Of a stretch of DNA of 64,000 nucleotides, positions 8,840 to 16,993 are shown one piece after another. The notes under the pieces were generated by a model. It searched no databases. It was given only the letters and a program-made list of their open reading frames with translations, and was not told where the DNA came from. Origin of the DNA: Actinomycetes bacterium (GTDB lineage: Bacteria > Planctomycetota > Phycisphaerae > JAACET01). The stretch covers positions 1 to 64,000 of the forward strand of contig JAUXAG010000007.1 in NCBI GenBank assembly GCA_030614915.1, in the 5' to 3' direction. The position numbers and the translations under genes are program-made. Position 1 is the first letter of the stretch. Every line of letters starts with the position of its first letter.

Positions 8840-9696
8840 TCGCGGGCCTCTTCCACGCTAATCCCCTCATCAATGAACTCGCGGAGCTTGGCCTGGACCC
8901 ACTGCTCGAGAGTGACCCCGGCGGCGGGGCATTGGCTGCACATTCCCCGCAGGGCCACCAGCACGCGGGGGCCATCGATATCGATTAGCTCGATGTCTCC
9001 ACCATCGCGTTGCAGGGCAGGGCGTATCTGGCTGTCGATGATTTCCTGAACCAACTGCATTCGCTTGATATTAGTCAGGCTCCTGGGACGCCGGGCAGGG
9101 CGCTTTTGGGCAGCAGCAGCCTTTGCGGGCTCCTTGGCGCCGAGGCGCTGAAGTATGGCCTCGATGTCGGAGTGGCAGCCGCCGCAGCCGCCGCCGGCCT
9201 TGCAGTAGTTGGTTACCTGCTCGACGCTGCTCAATCCGTTTTCGCGGATGACCCGGGCGATCTCCCCTTCGGTTACGCCAAAACAGGTGCAGATAATCTT
9301 GCTTTCGGCGTCCCGCCTGACGTGTTTGCCGGTGCGATAGTTCTCGATGGCAGCCTCGAGGGCTTCGCGGCCCATGACCGAGCAGTGCATCTTCTGCTCT
9401 GGAAGGCCGTCGAGATAATCGGCGATGTCCTGATTGGTCACTTTCTGGGCTTGTTCGATGGTTTTGCCCTTGATCATCTCGGTGAGTGCACTGCTGGCGG
9501 CAATGGCGGAACCGCAGCCGAAGGTCTGGAATTTGACGTTGGCAATTCGGCCTTGCTCGTCGAGCTTGAACATCAATTGCAGGGCGTCGCCACAGGCCAG
9601 CGAGCCGACTTCGCCCAGGCCGTCGGGCTCTTCGATGGTCCCGACGTTGCGAGGGTTGAAGAAATGATCCTTGACCTTGTCGCTATAGTCCCACAT
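8836..9696 (-). CDS. nifU: NifU, three-domain Fe-S scaffold
   Basis: The 286-residue protein contains all three NifU domains. The IscU-like scaffold (1-125) has cysteines in LACGD, FGCGSAIA and MHCSVMG. The central BFD-like [2Fe-2S] domain has IICTCFGVTEGE and YCKAGGGCGGC (about 135-175). The C-terminal Nfu domain has GMCSQCPAAGVTLEQ (about 253-267). It receives sulfur from IscS, encoded immediately downstream with a 4-bp overlap. It is the first gene of a long minus-strand operon, behind a promoter at 9748-9776. Full-length NifU outside a visible nif cluster is normal in anaerobes, where it acts as the general Fe-S scaffold. Confidence 0.95.
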   Translation of the reverse strand: MWDYSDKVKDHFFNPRNVGTIEEPDGLGEVGSLACGDALQLMFKLDEQGRIANVKFQTFGCGSAIAASSALTEMIKGKTIEQAQKVTNQDIADYLDGLPEQKMHCSVMGREALEAAIENYRTGKHVRRDAESKIICTCFGVTEGEIARVIRENGLSSVEQVTNYCKAGGGCGGCHSDIEAILQRLGAKEPAKAAAAQKRPARRPRSLTNIKRMQLVQEIIDSQIRPALQRDGGDIELIDIDGPRVLVALRGMCSQCPAAGVTLEQWVQAKLREFIDEGISVEEARE

Positions 9697-9747
9697 GCTC
9701 GCTAAACCACCGGCAGGCCTATAAGAAATCCACAGAAGCTAACAATC

Positions 9748-9776
9748 ATTCTAGGACGTAACCCCCGGACAGGCAA
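9748..9776 (-). promoter_or_regulatory. Predicted sigma-70 promoter of the nifU operon
   Basis: On the minus strand TTGCCT (9776-9771) is followed by a 17-bp spacer and TAGAAT (9753-9748), about 50 bp before the nifU start. It is judged by eye only. Confidence 0.55.
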
Positions 9777-9832
9777 TAACTGGGACATTTAAATATCGGC
9801 CTTGCGAGCGGGTGAGCTGAGGCAGTTTCGCA

Positions 9833-9861
9833 TTGACATGCGTGGTCTTTGAGGGGATAAT
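9833..9861 (+). promoter_or_regulatory. Predicted sigma-70 promoter of metX
   Basis: TTGACA (9833-9838), a 17-bp spacer and GATAAT (9856-9861) form a near-consensus promoter 83 bp before the metX start codon. It is divergent from the nifU promoter. The roughly 75-nt leader shows no riboswitch that I can recognise. Confidence 0.7.
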
Positions 9862-9944
9862 TCGCAGTTGGAAACTGTTATAGAGCGAAGTATCGGGCAG
9901 TTTGACTCGACGTCATAACCCTTGCGAATAAGAGTACTTACATC

Positions 9945-11063
9945 GTGTCTGACCTGGGGATAGTCAAAGCTGAATCTTTCGTTTTTGCCGAGAAACCAGA
10001 CCGTCTAAAGCTGGACTCGGGGGAGTTCTTCGGTCCGATTACGGTGAGCTACGAGACCTACGGAAAGCTTTCGCCCAAGCGAGATAACGCGATCCTGCTT
10101 CTGCACGCCCTGAGCGGGGACCACCATGCGGCGGGCAGATACAGCCTGGAAGATCACAAGGCGGGCTGGTGGGACAACTTCGTGGGACCTGGAAAAGGGC
10201 TGGACACCGAGAAGTACTACGTAATCTGCAGCAATTTTCTCGGCGGCTGTATGGGCACAACCGGTCCGAGTTCAATAAACCCTCAGACCGGTAAGCCTTT
10301 CGCACTTTCGTTCCCGAATATTACGGTCAGCGACATGGTGCGGACGGAAAAAGCGCTGCTGGACCATCTGGGCGTTCACAGGCTTCGAGCAGTTATCGGG
10401 GGCTCTCTGGGGGGGATGCAGGCCCTGGAATGGACGCTGCTGTATCCGGAGACGGTGCGCTCGGCGATTGTTATTGCGGCAACTTCCCGGATGAGTACCC
10501 AGGCCATAGCCTTCGATGCAGTCGGTCGCAACGCGATTATCTCCGACCCGGGATGGCAGAACGGCAACTATTATGGTAAGGCCGGGCCGACCAGGGGATT
10601 GGCCATTGCCCGGATGGTGGGGCACATCACTTATCTGTCCAGTGCCTCGATGCGGCGGAAATTCGGGCGAGCACTGCTGCAACGCTCGGATCAACGGCAG
10701 TTCTACGATGATGAATTCGAGGTTGAAAGTTACCTGAGCTACCAGGGACAGAGTTTTGTGGAGCGCTTCGATGCCAACAGCTATCTGTATATAACCAAGG
10801 CTATGGACTACTACGACATCGCCAAGCGATTCGGGGGCCTAAATAAAGCCTTCCGTAAAGTGCGGGCCAAGTTTCTGGTGGTAAGTTTCACCAGCGATTG
10901 GCTGTTTCCTCCGTATCAGTCCATGGAAATCGTCAGGGCCTTGATGAGCAACGACAAAGAGGTAAGTTACTGCAATGTCGAATCGGACTACGGACACGAC
11001 GCCTTCCTGCTGGAGGTGGAGAGTCTGGCACGTCTGGTGCGAGGCTTTCTAGACCACGTTTAG
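9945..11063 (+). CDS. metX: Homoserine O-acetyltransferase
   Basis: This alpha/beta-hydrolase acetylates homoserine for methionine synthesis by sulfhydrylation. The 372-residue protein shows LLHALSGDHHAAG (about residue 52), NFLGGCMGTTGPSS (about 97-110), the nucleophile elbow GGSLGGMQALEW (about 152), a late Asp in FTSDWLFPP (about 315) and the catalytic His in DYGHDAFLLE (about 350). The start is GTG with a weak ribosome site. metW lies 300 bp downstream with the same orientation, the usual pairing. Some family members prefer succinyl donors; the acetyl assignment is by overall type. Confidence 0.92.
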   Translation: MSDLGIVKAESFVFAEKPDRLKLDSGEFFGPITVSYETYGKLSPKRDNAILLLHALSGDHHAAGRYSLEDHKAGWWDNFVGPGKGLDTEKYYVICSNFLGGCMGTTGPSSINPQTGKPFALSFPNITVSDMVRTEKALLDHLGVHRLRAVIGGSLGGMQALEWTLLYPETVRSAIVIAATSRMSTQAIAFDAVGRNAIISDPGWQNGNYYGKAGPTRGLAIARMVGHITYLSSASMRRKFGRALLQRSDQRQFYDDEFEVESYLSYQGQSFVERFDANSYLYITKAMDYYDIAKRFGGLNKAFRKVRAKFLVVSFTSDWLFPPYQSMEIVRALMSNDKEVSYCNVESDYGHDAFLLEVESLARLVRGFLDHV

Positions 11064-11124
11064 TACTACAGCGCAGGTTATACATCCAGCAGCTATAATA
11101 ATGTCTTGACATGAACGGAGTTAT

Positions 11125-11289
11125 ATTAAAAATCAAAAAGTAAATATCAAAAATACAATGCAAAAATCAAAAATAGCAGCCCTCGGCCGTATTCGCCGGC
11201 AAACCCGCACTCCTGACTCAGGGCCTATCTGCTGGATTTTGCTTGAGAATTGCTCTTTTTGCATTTTGATTTTTGATATTTGATTTTAC
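11125..11289. repeat. Inverted AT-rich repeat pair (copies 2 and 3 of the interspersed repeat)
   Basis: The left arm (11125-11175) reads AAATCAAAAAGTAAATATC, then AAAAATACAATGCAAAAATC. The right arm (11251-11289) is its approximate reverse complement (CTTTTTGCATTTTGATTTTT, then GATATTTGATTTTA). About 75 bp of GC-rich sequence lies between. The same words occur at 2079-2136. The unit sits in the metX-metW gap and could form a long hairpin. It resembles a palindromic mobile repeat more than a terminator, but this is inference. Confidence 0.6.
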
Positions 11290-11371
11290 TGCCGTAAAAG
11301 TGTTTTTTGAGCATAAGTTGCGTTGTAGTATTAGAAGCGTATGAACAGATAGAGCTGATGGGAGCTCAGTA

Positions 11372-12010
11372 GTGCCGGACAGGCAAGCTTACACGAAGCT
11401 AACCAAACGTGCTCAACCAGCGAGCCTTTCGACGGATTACGACATCGTGGTGGAGTTGATACCGCCGCGGGCCAAGGTTCTGGACTTGGGATGCGGGTCG
11501 GGGGAATTGCTGGAGCGTCTGCTCACGGAAAAGAGGGTTCAGGGCCGAGGACTGGATATCGACCCGGAGCTGGTAATCAAGTGCGTGGAGAAAGGTTTGT
11601 CCGTAGTGCAGGGCAACCTGGACGAAGGTTTGGCTCAATACCAGGCTAAATCGTTCGACTGGGTAGTGCTCAACCAAACACTGCAGGTGACGCACCGTCC
11701 GGCACTGGTGCTTCGGGAAATGCTGCGCGTGGGACAGGCTAGTGTCGTAAGTTTTCCCAACTTCGCTTATTGGTCGGTGCGAAGCCAACTGTTCCTGCGA
11801 GGGCGAATGCCGATCAGCCGATCGTTGCCCTACCCCTGGTATTCGACGCCTAATATTCACCTTCCGACGATCCGGGATTTTCGCCGGCTGTGCCGACAAG
11901 TGGGCGGAAAAATTATCAAAGAGATCTACCGAACATCCAAACGGCGGCGGCGGACAGGGTTTATGGCCAATCTGCTCAGCGAAGAGGCGATCTTCGTGGT
12001 GGCTGAGTAG
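11372..12010 (+). CDS. metW: MetW-like class I methyltransferase-fold protein
   Basis: The 212-residue protein matches MetW, a SAM-methyltransferase-fold partner of MetX needed for full homoserine acetylation in several bacteria. The glycine-rich SAM loop KVLDLGCGSGELL is near residue 35, GRGLDIDPE near 60, DWVVLNQTLQ near 97 and the conserved FPNFAYWSVRSQL near 130. The start is GTG with GGGAG upstream. It follows metX in the same direction, with the repeat structure between them. The last 15 residues are strongly basic before the family C-terminus. Confidence 0.9.
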   Translation: MPDRQAYTKLTKRAQPASLSTDYDIVVELIPPRAKVLDLGCGSGELLERLLTEKRVQGRGLDIDPELVIKCVEKGLSVVQGNLDEGLAQYQAKSFDWVVLNQTLQVTHRPALVLREMLRVGQASVVSFPNFAYWSVRSQLFLRGRMPISRSLPYPWYSTPNIHLPTIRDFRRLCRQVGGKIIKEIYRTSKRRRRTGFMANLLSEEAIFVVAE

Positions 12011-12057
12011 GCTCCTGTCAGCAAGCAAAATTTCTCAATGGTTAAGGAATAAGGCAA

Positions 12058-12489
12058 ATGAGGGTAAGCGAAGGACGTGTGGGACGGGTTTTCGTGGTCC
12101 GTTTGGATGACGGGGATCGTCTGCCGGGGACGCTCGAAGACTTGGCCAAGGAAAAGGGCATTACTGCGGCCAGCGTTATCCTCCTCGGCGGTATCGGGCA
12201 GGGCGAGGTGGTAGTGGGGCCGAAGATAGCGGAGCTTCCGCCTGAGCCGATGACGGCTGAGCTTGAAGGCGTACACGAAATTGCCGCCGTGGGCACTCTG
12301 TTTTGTAACGAAAAGGGCCAGCCGAAGCTGCATTTACACGCTGCCTTAGGCCGCGACGGCCGAACCATTACCGGCTGCACGCGCACGGGGGTCGAAGTCT
12401 GGCTGGTGGCTGAGGCTATTATTACGGAGATTGTCGGGACGAAAGCTCGGCGAGTGTTGGAGGAAGGGTTAGAACTATTACAACCTTAG
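12058..12489 (+). CDS. PPC-domain (DUF296) protein
   Basis: The 143-residue protein consists of one PPC/DUF296 domain, the fold found in plant AT-hook proteins and as single-domain bacterial proteins that form trimers. Visible family features are FVVRLDDGDRLPGTLEDLA at the start, ITAASVILLGGIGQ near 35-50, and the metal-type His pair in LHLHAALG near 100 followed by GCTRTGVEVWLVAEAII. No AT-hook is present. Its biochemical role in bacteria is not established. It follows metW by about 50 bp and may be in the same operon. Confidence 0.85.
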   Translation: MRVSEGRVGRVFVVRLDDGDRLPGTLEDLAKEKGITAASVILLGGIGQGEVVVGPKIAELPPEPMTAELEGVHEIAAVGTLFCNEKGQPKLHLHAALGRDGRTITGCTRTGVEVWLVAEAIITEIVGTKARRVLEEGLELLQP

Positions 12490-12629
12490 GCACTTCGTGT
12501 CCTTGCTGATCGGGCTTGGCAGTATCGCTGGTTTCGGAAGTTAGGGCATTATCTGCATTGAGGAAAGATTGATTGGAAGTTTAGAGTGCAGGTCCCCAGT
12601 GAAACTGGGGGCTAAATAAGCCGGATTGG

Positions 12630-12690
12630 GAGCTTGCGTTTGGCAAGGTGTATCTCAAAGATGGTCTTTCGAATGTCGGTGTCGGGTAAA
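12630..12690 (-). pseudogene. Fragment of a Ycf46-like AAA ATPase gene
   Basis: The minus strand here encodes a peptide with DTDIRKTIFEIHLAKR, matching DSDTRKTIFEIHLAGR of the AAA ATPase encoded at 16994-18487. At DNA level 12642-12672 is identical to 17243-17273 (31 of 31 bases), and similarity continues to about 12687. Homology ends abruptly on both sides. The plus strand runs into an unrelated frame ending ENIVGWIEEQTG with a stop at 12778-12780, apparently the tail of a lost gene. The rest of the 12490-12815 gap shows nothing recognisable. Confidence 0.7.
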
Positions 12691-12815
12691 ACCGCGCTGA
12701 AGGAATACCTCAAGCCAGGACATATTGCCAAAGAAGTGATTGAGAACATTGTCGGCTGGATTGAGGAGCAAACAGGCTGACAAAGAGTGCACCGGCCCGT
12801 TTGAAGGAGATAATA

Positions 12816-14633
12816 GTGGAGTTGCCGCAGCGCAAAATCGAGGATCGCTTCCTGCCGCCGGGCAAGTACCGGTCCCTCGAACAAAGCCTCCGTTCCAAGA
12901 GGCAATTAGCACAGGTGCGCTCCCTGGTGGTATCGGCGTTTGACCAGCGCACACGGATGTTGCCCTTCATTTATATCGACTGGCATATGGTGCCTTGTGG
13001 CCTGCGATCGGTCGGGGCTGCTCTTTACGATGCCGGATTGCAAAAGACCCGCCTGGTATATCAACTGTGGAACCCGAAGATCCGACCCTGCCGGGCCCAA
13101 ATCGACGGTGCCAGGATCGACATGCTTCTTGTTTCCAGCATGCAAGTTCACTCGAGGCCGTCATATCGCTTGATCGAGGACGCCTGGAGGATGGATAAGG
13201 ACCGTCCGTTAATCATCAGCGGGGGCCCCAAGGCATGTTATGAACCATTCGACTATTTCGGGCTGGGCCCTGATGGGCAGATTGGTGCCGATGTGGTCGT
13301 CACTGGCGAAGAACCGGTTCTGCTGGAGTTGCTGACCGTACTGGCGGATTTCGGCGCAGGCCAGGGAACGATGCTGGCAGCCTTCAATCGCGCCCGCCAG
13401 GCAGGGGCCCTGCGTGAGATCCCAGGGTTGGTGTATGCCTTGGACCCTCGTCACGACGGGAAAAACCTGATCAACACCGGCCCCCAAAGGTTGATGCGCG
13501 ACCTGGATGACTTGCCCTTGCCTAGCTCCGGATTCCGTACGCTTGAAGGGCCACACAGCCAGGCCACGCTGGCGAAGAAGGCGATGGGGCTCGATAAGGT
13601 TTGTCGACCCCCAATGATCGCCAATGTCCTGGTAACGCGCGGCTGCAAATTCCATTGCCACTATTGCCCCATTCCCGCCTACAACCAGCGCAGCTTCCGC
13701 TACAAAAGCCCCCAGCGAGTGATCGCCGAATTCATCGACTGCTACCGTCACATGGGTACACGTCGTTTTTTCGGTGTGGACGACAACTTCTTCAATAGCC
13801 GCAAGTACGTCCGACAGTTGTTAGAGGCGATGGCCTCGACGCAGCTTGACGGGCGTCCCTTGGGCCGACAAATCCGCTTTCGAACTGAATCCACGGTGAT
13901 CGACTTGTACAAAAACCGCGATCTGCTACCCCTGGCCAGAAGGGCGGGGCTGGCCGGTGTCTGGATGGGTGTGGAAGATCTGTCCGCCAGATTGGTTGAT
14001 AAGGGGCAGGCTCCTGGTATTACGGAGGTATTATTCGCTGAGATGACGGCTAACAAGATCCGTCCCATGGCTATGCTGATGCACCACGAGGGACAACCCC
14101 TTCATTCAGCACGGCAGCTGAGGGGACTGATTGATCAGGCCCACTTTCTGTTTAACGCTGGTGCGGTCGGCTTGCAGGTTTGCATTGCCTCTCCCCTGGT
14201 GGGATCGAAATGGGCCAACGAGGCCTTTACCACCGGCCTGGTCTATGAGCGTCTCGGCAGACGCAAGCTCGAGGACGCAGAGTGCGACGGCAACCATGTG
14301 GTCGCCTCTAATGGCTCGGATCCCTGGCGCACACAGATCAACCTCCTACGGGGATATGCGGCCTTCTATAATCCGTCAAACTTACTCCGGGCCCTGTTAG
14401 CCAGATGGCGACCGCTAGGGGTGAACCGCTGCCAGTACCAATTTTGGGGTATCGGAGCCTTGGCTCAAACAGCCTGGAAGCTGAAGGGACACATTTGGCG
14501 GCTTTGGCGCGGCCCCATACACCGATTTAGTGACTGGCCTGCGAAGTTTCGGCGGCCGGGCTCGCCTTATTCCGATCTTATCGAATCCGCTACCGTTAGG
14601 CACGCTGCGATAGACCGAAAGGGTTGTGATTGA
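12816..14633 (+). CDS. B12-binding-type radical SAM protein
   Basis: The 605-residue protein has an N-terminal cobalamin-binding-like region (about 45-180, ending in the typical ADVVVTGEEPVLLELL) followed by a radical SAM domain with CKFHCHYC (C277, C281, C284). Downstream are FFGVDDNFFN, RTESTV and WMGVEDLS, as in the BchE/hopanoid-methylase-type group. The C-terminal 120 residues are basic and possibly membrane-associated. The start is GTG at 12816 because AAGGAG lies 6 bases upstream; a TTG at 12801 is in frame but has no ribosome site. The substrate is unknown. A second gene of the same broad class follows at 15.3-16.9 kb. Confidence 0.85.
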   Translation: MELPQRKIEDRFLPPGKYRSLEQSLRSKRQLAQVRSLVVSAFDQRTRMLPFIYIDWHMVPCGLRSVGAALYDAGLQKTRLVYQLWNPKIRPCRAQIDGARIDMLLVSSMQVHSRPSYRLIEDAWRMDKDRPLIISGGPKACYEPFDYFGLGPDGQIGADVVVTGEEPVLLELLTVLADFGAGQGTMLAAFNRARQAGALREIPGLVYALDPRHDGKNLINTGPQRLMRDLDDLPLPSSGFRTLEGPHSQATLAKKAMGLDKVCRPPMIANVLVTRGCKFHCHYCPIPAYNQRSFRYKSPQRVIAEFIDCYRHMGTRRFFGVDDNFFNSRKYVRQLLEAMASTQLDGRPLGRQIRFRTESTVIDLYKNRDLLPLARRAGLAGVWMGVEDLSARLVDKGQAPGITEVLFAEMTANKIRPMAMLMHHEGQPLHSARQLRGLIDQAHFLFNAGAVGLQVCIASPLVGSKWANEAFTTGLVYERLGRRKLEDAECDGNHVVASNGSDPWRTQINLLRGYAAFYNPSNLLRALLARWRPLGVNRCQYQFWGIGALAQTAWKLKGHIWRLWRGPIHRFSDWPAKFRRPGSPYSDLIESATVRHAAIDRKGCD

Positions 14634-14636
14634 GCT

Positions 14637-14660
14637 AAGAGGCCGCATATGCAGCCTCTT
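14637..14660. terminator. Hairpin between convergent genes
   Basis: AAGAGGC (14637-14643) pairs with GCCTCTT (14654-14660) around a GCATATGC core. It sits 3 bp after the radical SAM stop and 40 bp before the convergent RRM gene end. There is no long T-run, so it may act as a weak bidirectional terminator. Confidence 0.45.
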
Positions 14661-14699
14661 GCAGTGTTCCGTCAGCACATCTCTTGCTGGGTCTGATGA

Positions 14700-15014
14700 C
14701 TACCAGCGTCGGTCGCGACCGCCACCGCCACCGCCACCACCACCGCCACCACCACCCCTGCCGCGGTCTACTTTCGGCTTGGCGACGTTGACGGTAATAG
14801 TCCGGCCACCCAATTCTGAGCCGTTTAGGCCCTCGATAGCTGCCTTGCCCTCGTCGTCTTTGGCCATCTCTACAAAACCAAAACCACGCGAGCGACCGGT
14901 CATCCGGTCGGTGACCACGTTGGCTTTGTTGACGTCCCCGAAAGCTGCAAAGGCTTCCTGCAACTGACTTTCCGAGACGTCGAACGATAGATTCCCTACA
15001 TAAATATTAGTCAT
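14700..15014 (-). CDS. RRM-domain RNA-binding protein with Gly-rich tail
   Basis: The 104-residue protein has one RNA-recognition motif: RNP2 as IYVGNLSF at residues 4-11 and RNP1 as RGFGFVEM near residue 44. A tail of Arg and about 13 consecutive Gly ends in RDRRW. Such small glycine-rich RRM proteins occur in cyanobacteria and planctomycetes and are often cold-induced RNA chaperones. The start has GGAG 8 bases upstream and a promoter at 15102-15130. The poly-Gly coding stretch makes a CCACCGCCA repeat on the plus strand that is prone to length change. Confidence 0.92.
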   Translation of the reverse strand: MTNIYVGNLSFDVSESQLQEAFAAFGDVNKANVVTDRMTGRSRGFGFVEMAKDDEGKAAIEGLNGSELGGRTITVNVAKPKVDRGRGGGGGGGGGGGGGRDRRW

Positions 15015-15101
15015 AACTTGACTCCAAGTGGCGACCGATCAGATTGTGATTTACGGGTATCAAAACCAGAAAGGGATCGCAGTGTGAAATAAACTAAAGC
15101 T

Positions 15102-15130
15102 CTTGTAGCACACATCGTCTGCTTGGTCAA
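15102..15130 (-). promoter_or_regulatory. Predicted promoter of the RRM gene
   Basis: On the minus strand TTGACC (15130-15125), a 17-bp spacer and TACAAG (15107-15102) give a leader of about 85 nt before the RRM start, longer than elsewhere in the window, which would fit cold-shock-type 5' UTR control. The remaining 15131-15300 shows nothing definite. Confidence 0.4.
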
Positions 15131-15300
15131 TTTTCTTTAAGGAATTTTTTTCATTGGGATCCCCACCTCCGAACTCACAGCAGCCAAAGGCGGTTTGTCC
15201 TGGTATACAATACCCCAGAATTGGCCGAAAAACGGGTTTTTTAGTCAAAAACAGCTCTAAACGACCCGTCGCTTCGGAAGGGTCCGCTCAGCGGTCCCAA

Positions 15301-16875
15301 TCATTGTCCCTGTCTTAGGCTCGCCCGTGCCTTTTGCTGTTTTTCAAAAAACTTGTCTCGGCCGAATTCTAGCGTCCATCTCCTCAAGGTCAGCCAACCG
15401 CCAAAACGAACCAGGTAGTTGCGCCAGGGGCGATGCCACCTTTGCCATCCCGAACGTATATTATGTAAGAAGAAAACCAGAGCTGGGAACGACAAAATAT
15501 TTAGGGCTACAAGAAATATGTATTTGAACTGATAGAACCTGCCCATGATTTTTTGGGCAGCGCCGTGGAGCTCTTCGGCGCTCATGGGCTCATCTGGTTC
15601 GAACAAGGGGAAATTGCCGTCATAATATTCCCATCCGATATCTTGATGCGGGTAAATTCGGTCTTGTTTTTCCAGTCTATGTCTTAGCTCCGTGCCCGGA
15701 AGTGGAACGGGCAGCAATATCTGTACGGTATCGATTTTAGCCTGCTTGATGAACTTCCTATAAGCACTAACGCGATCCTTCAGAGACATTTTGACATTAG
15801 CGTCTTCCTTTAACGGGTAGCCGAAGATGAACATGCCATGTACCCAAAATCCGAATTTGTGAAATATTTTTGCCATCGTCATCATGTCCGCAGAACGTAT
15901 GTGCTTCCTCATCGCCTTGAGTTCGTCGTCGATGGGCGATTCAAATCCGATGGCTACTGTTTGGATGCCTGCTTGTCGCATGGCATAAAGCAACTCACTG
16001 TCCCGAGCCTTGTCCAGTCTTATCTGGGCTGTTATATCAAGCCTCTTGCCTATTCTTTCTTGATAGTCCGCAAGCATATTGCAGAGCCTTATCGTTTCAT
16101 CTCGTTGTTGGCCGAATAGATCGTCAACTATGAAAAAACACTTGGCCTTTCTGTTCTCCACCAGAAAGCTGATGTGCTCAAGTAAGCGTTCTGGCTTGGC
16201 TGGTCTAGGTTTGCCCTTAACGGTGCAGAACTCACAATCCATGCCACAACCGCGTATTCTCTCCACCGGATACATTTTCATCCTGGCGTAACGTACCAAC
16301 GAAAAATCCGGCAAAGGTTGCTTCTCAAAATCCACCAGTGGCGCCCTTTCCGGGGTTAGAACAGGTTCGCCATTTCTCAGGTAAGCAATGCCCTTGACTT
16401 TGGCTAGGTCACCATCGCTTTCTAGAGCCCGCAAGAGTTCCTTGATGGTTTCTTCGCCTTCGCCAATAACCAGATAGTCAACACCCGAAGAGAGGCCCTC
16501 GCTTATATTCGCTAGGGCAAAATGCTGTCCCCCAGCGATCGTGGGGATACCTTGTTTCTTGTAAAACTCTGCTATTCGATAGAGCCTGGGTATAGTACTT
16601 GTCAACCCTCCGTAAAGGGCAACTACATCGGCAGGTCTCTGACTTTGTAAGAATTCGTGGTCGGCTCCCTCAGATTCGTGCCTGGGTCCGAATCGGCCAA
16701 GGTTATTTTCGTCAACAATCTCAACATCCCATTTTTCCATTTTATTCACTGCGGTAGCCACGCAGACCGGGCCCAAAGCGGTTGTCTTGTTGGCTACGCA
16801 AGAATAAATATTGAAGGCTGGATACGCCGGGACCACAATCCTCAGTCGATATCTGTCTCTAATTGCGTCAAACAT
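15301..16875 (-). CDS. B12-binding-type radical SAM protein (class B-like)
   Basis: The 524-residue protein begins with a cobalamin-binding-like Rossmann region (about 10-150, with ADVVALYGGLTST and YLVIGEGEETIKELL), then a radical SAM domain with RGCGMDCEFC (C210, C214, C217), IVDDLF, QIRLD and IGFESP. The C-terminus holds one hydrophobic segment (about 450-475) and a basic tail, suggesting membrane association, as in several enzymes acting on lipids. It has no close co-transcribed partner. The substrate is unknown. It is not simply a duplicate of the gene at 12816: the spacing and the residues around the cluster motif differ. Confidence 0.85.
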   Translation of the reverse strand: MFDAIRDRYRLRIVVPAYPAFNIYSCVANKTTALGPVCVATAVNKMEKWDVEIVDENNLGRFGPRHESEGADHEFLQSQRPADVVALYGGLTSTIPRLYRIAEFYKKQGIPTIAGGQHFALANISEGLSSGVDYLVIGEGEETIKELLRALESDGDLAKVKGIAYLRNGEPVLTPERAPLVDFEKQPLPDFSLVRYARMKMYPVERIRGCGMDCEFCTVKGKPRPAKPERLLEHISFLVENRKAKCFFIVDDLFGQQRDETIRLCNMLADYQERIGKRLDITAQIRLDKARDSELLYAMRQAGIQTVAIGFESPIDDELKAMRKHIRSADMMTMAKIFHKFGFWVHGMFIFGYPLKEDANVKMSLKDRVSAYRKFIKQAKIDTVQILLPVPLPGTELRHRLEKQDRIYPHQDIGWEYYDGNFPLFEPDEPMSAEELHGAAQKIMGRFYQFKYIFLVALNILSFPALVFFLHNIRSGWQRWHRPWRNYLVRFGGWLTLRRWTLEFGRDKFFEKQQKARASLRQGQ

Positions 16876-16993
16876 GGTAGAACCTCGTAACCCGCTGCCC
16901 GGGAATGATACCAGAACTCAAGCTAATATTCTATACCCGAATGGAATGGTCACTTCTCTGCCCATCCCAGCACACATAGCGAATCTGCAGGCT

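Noticed and set aside
9862-9944. SAM riboswitch before metX
   Set aside because: The leader is short and I could not find a SAM-I, SAM-II or SAM/SAH-type core; the evidence is insufficient.
14718-14760. Simple-sequence repeat of CCACCG/CCGCCA units
   Set aside because: It is the Gly codon run of the RRM protein tail and needs no separate explanation.
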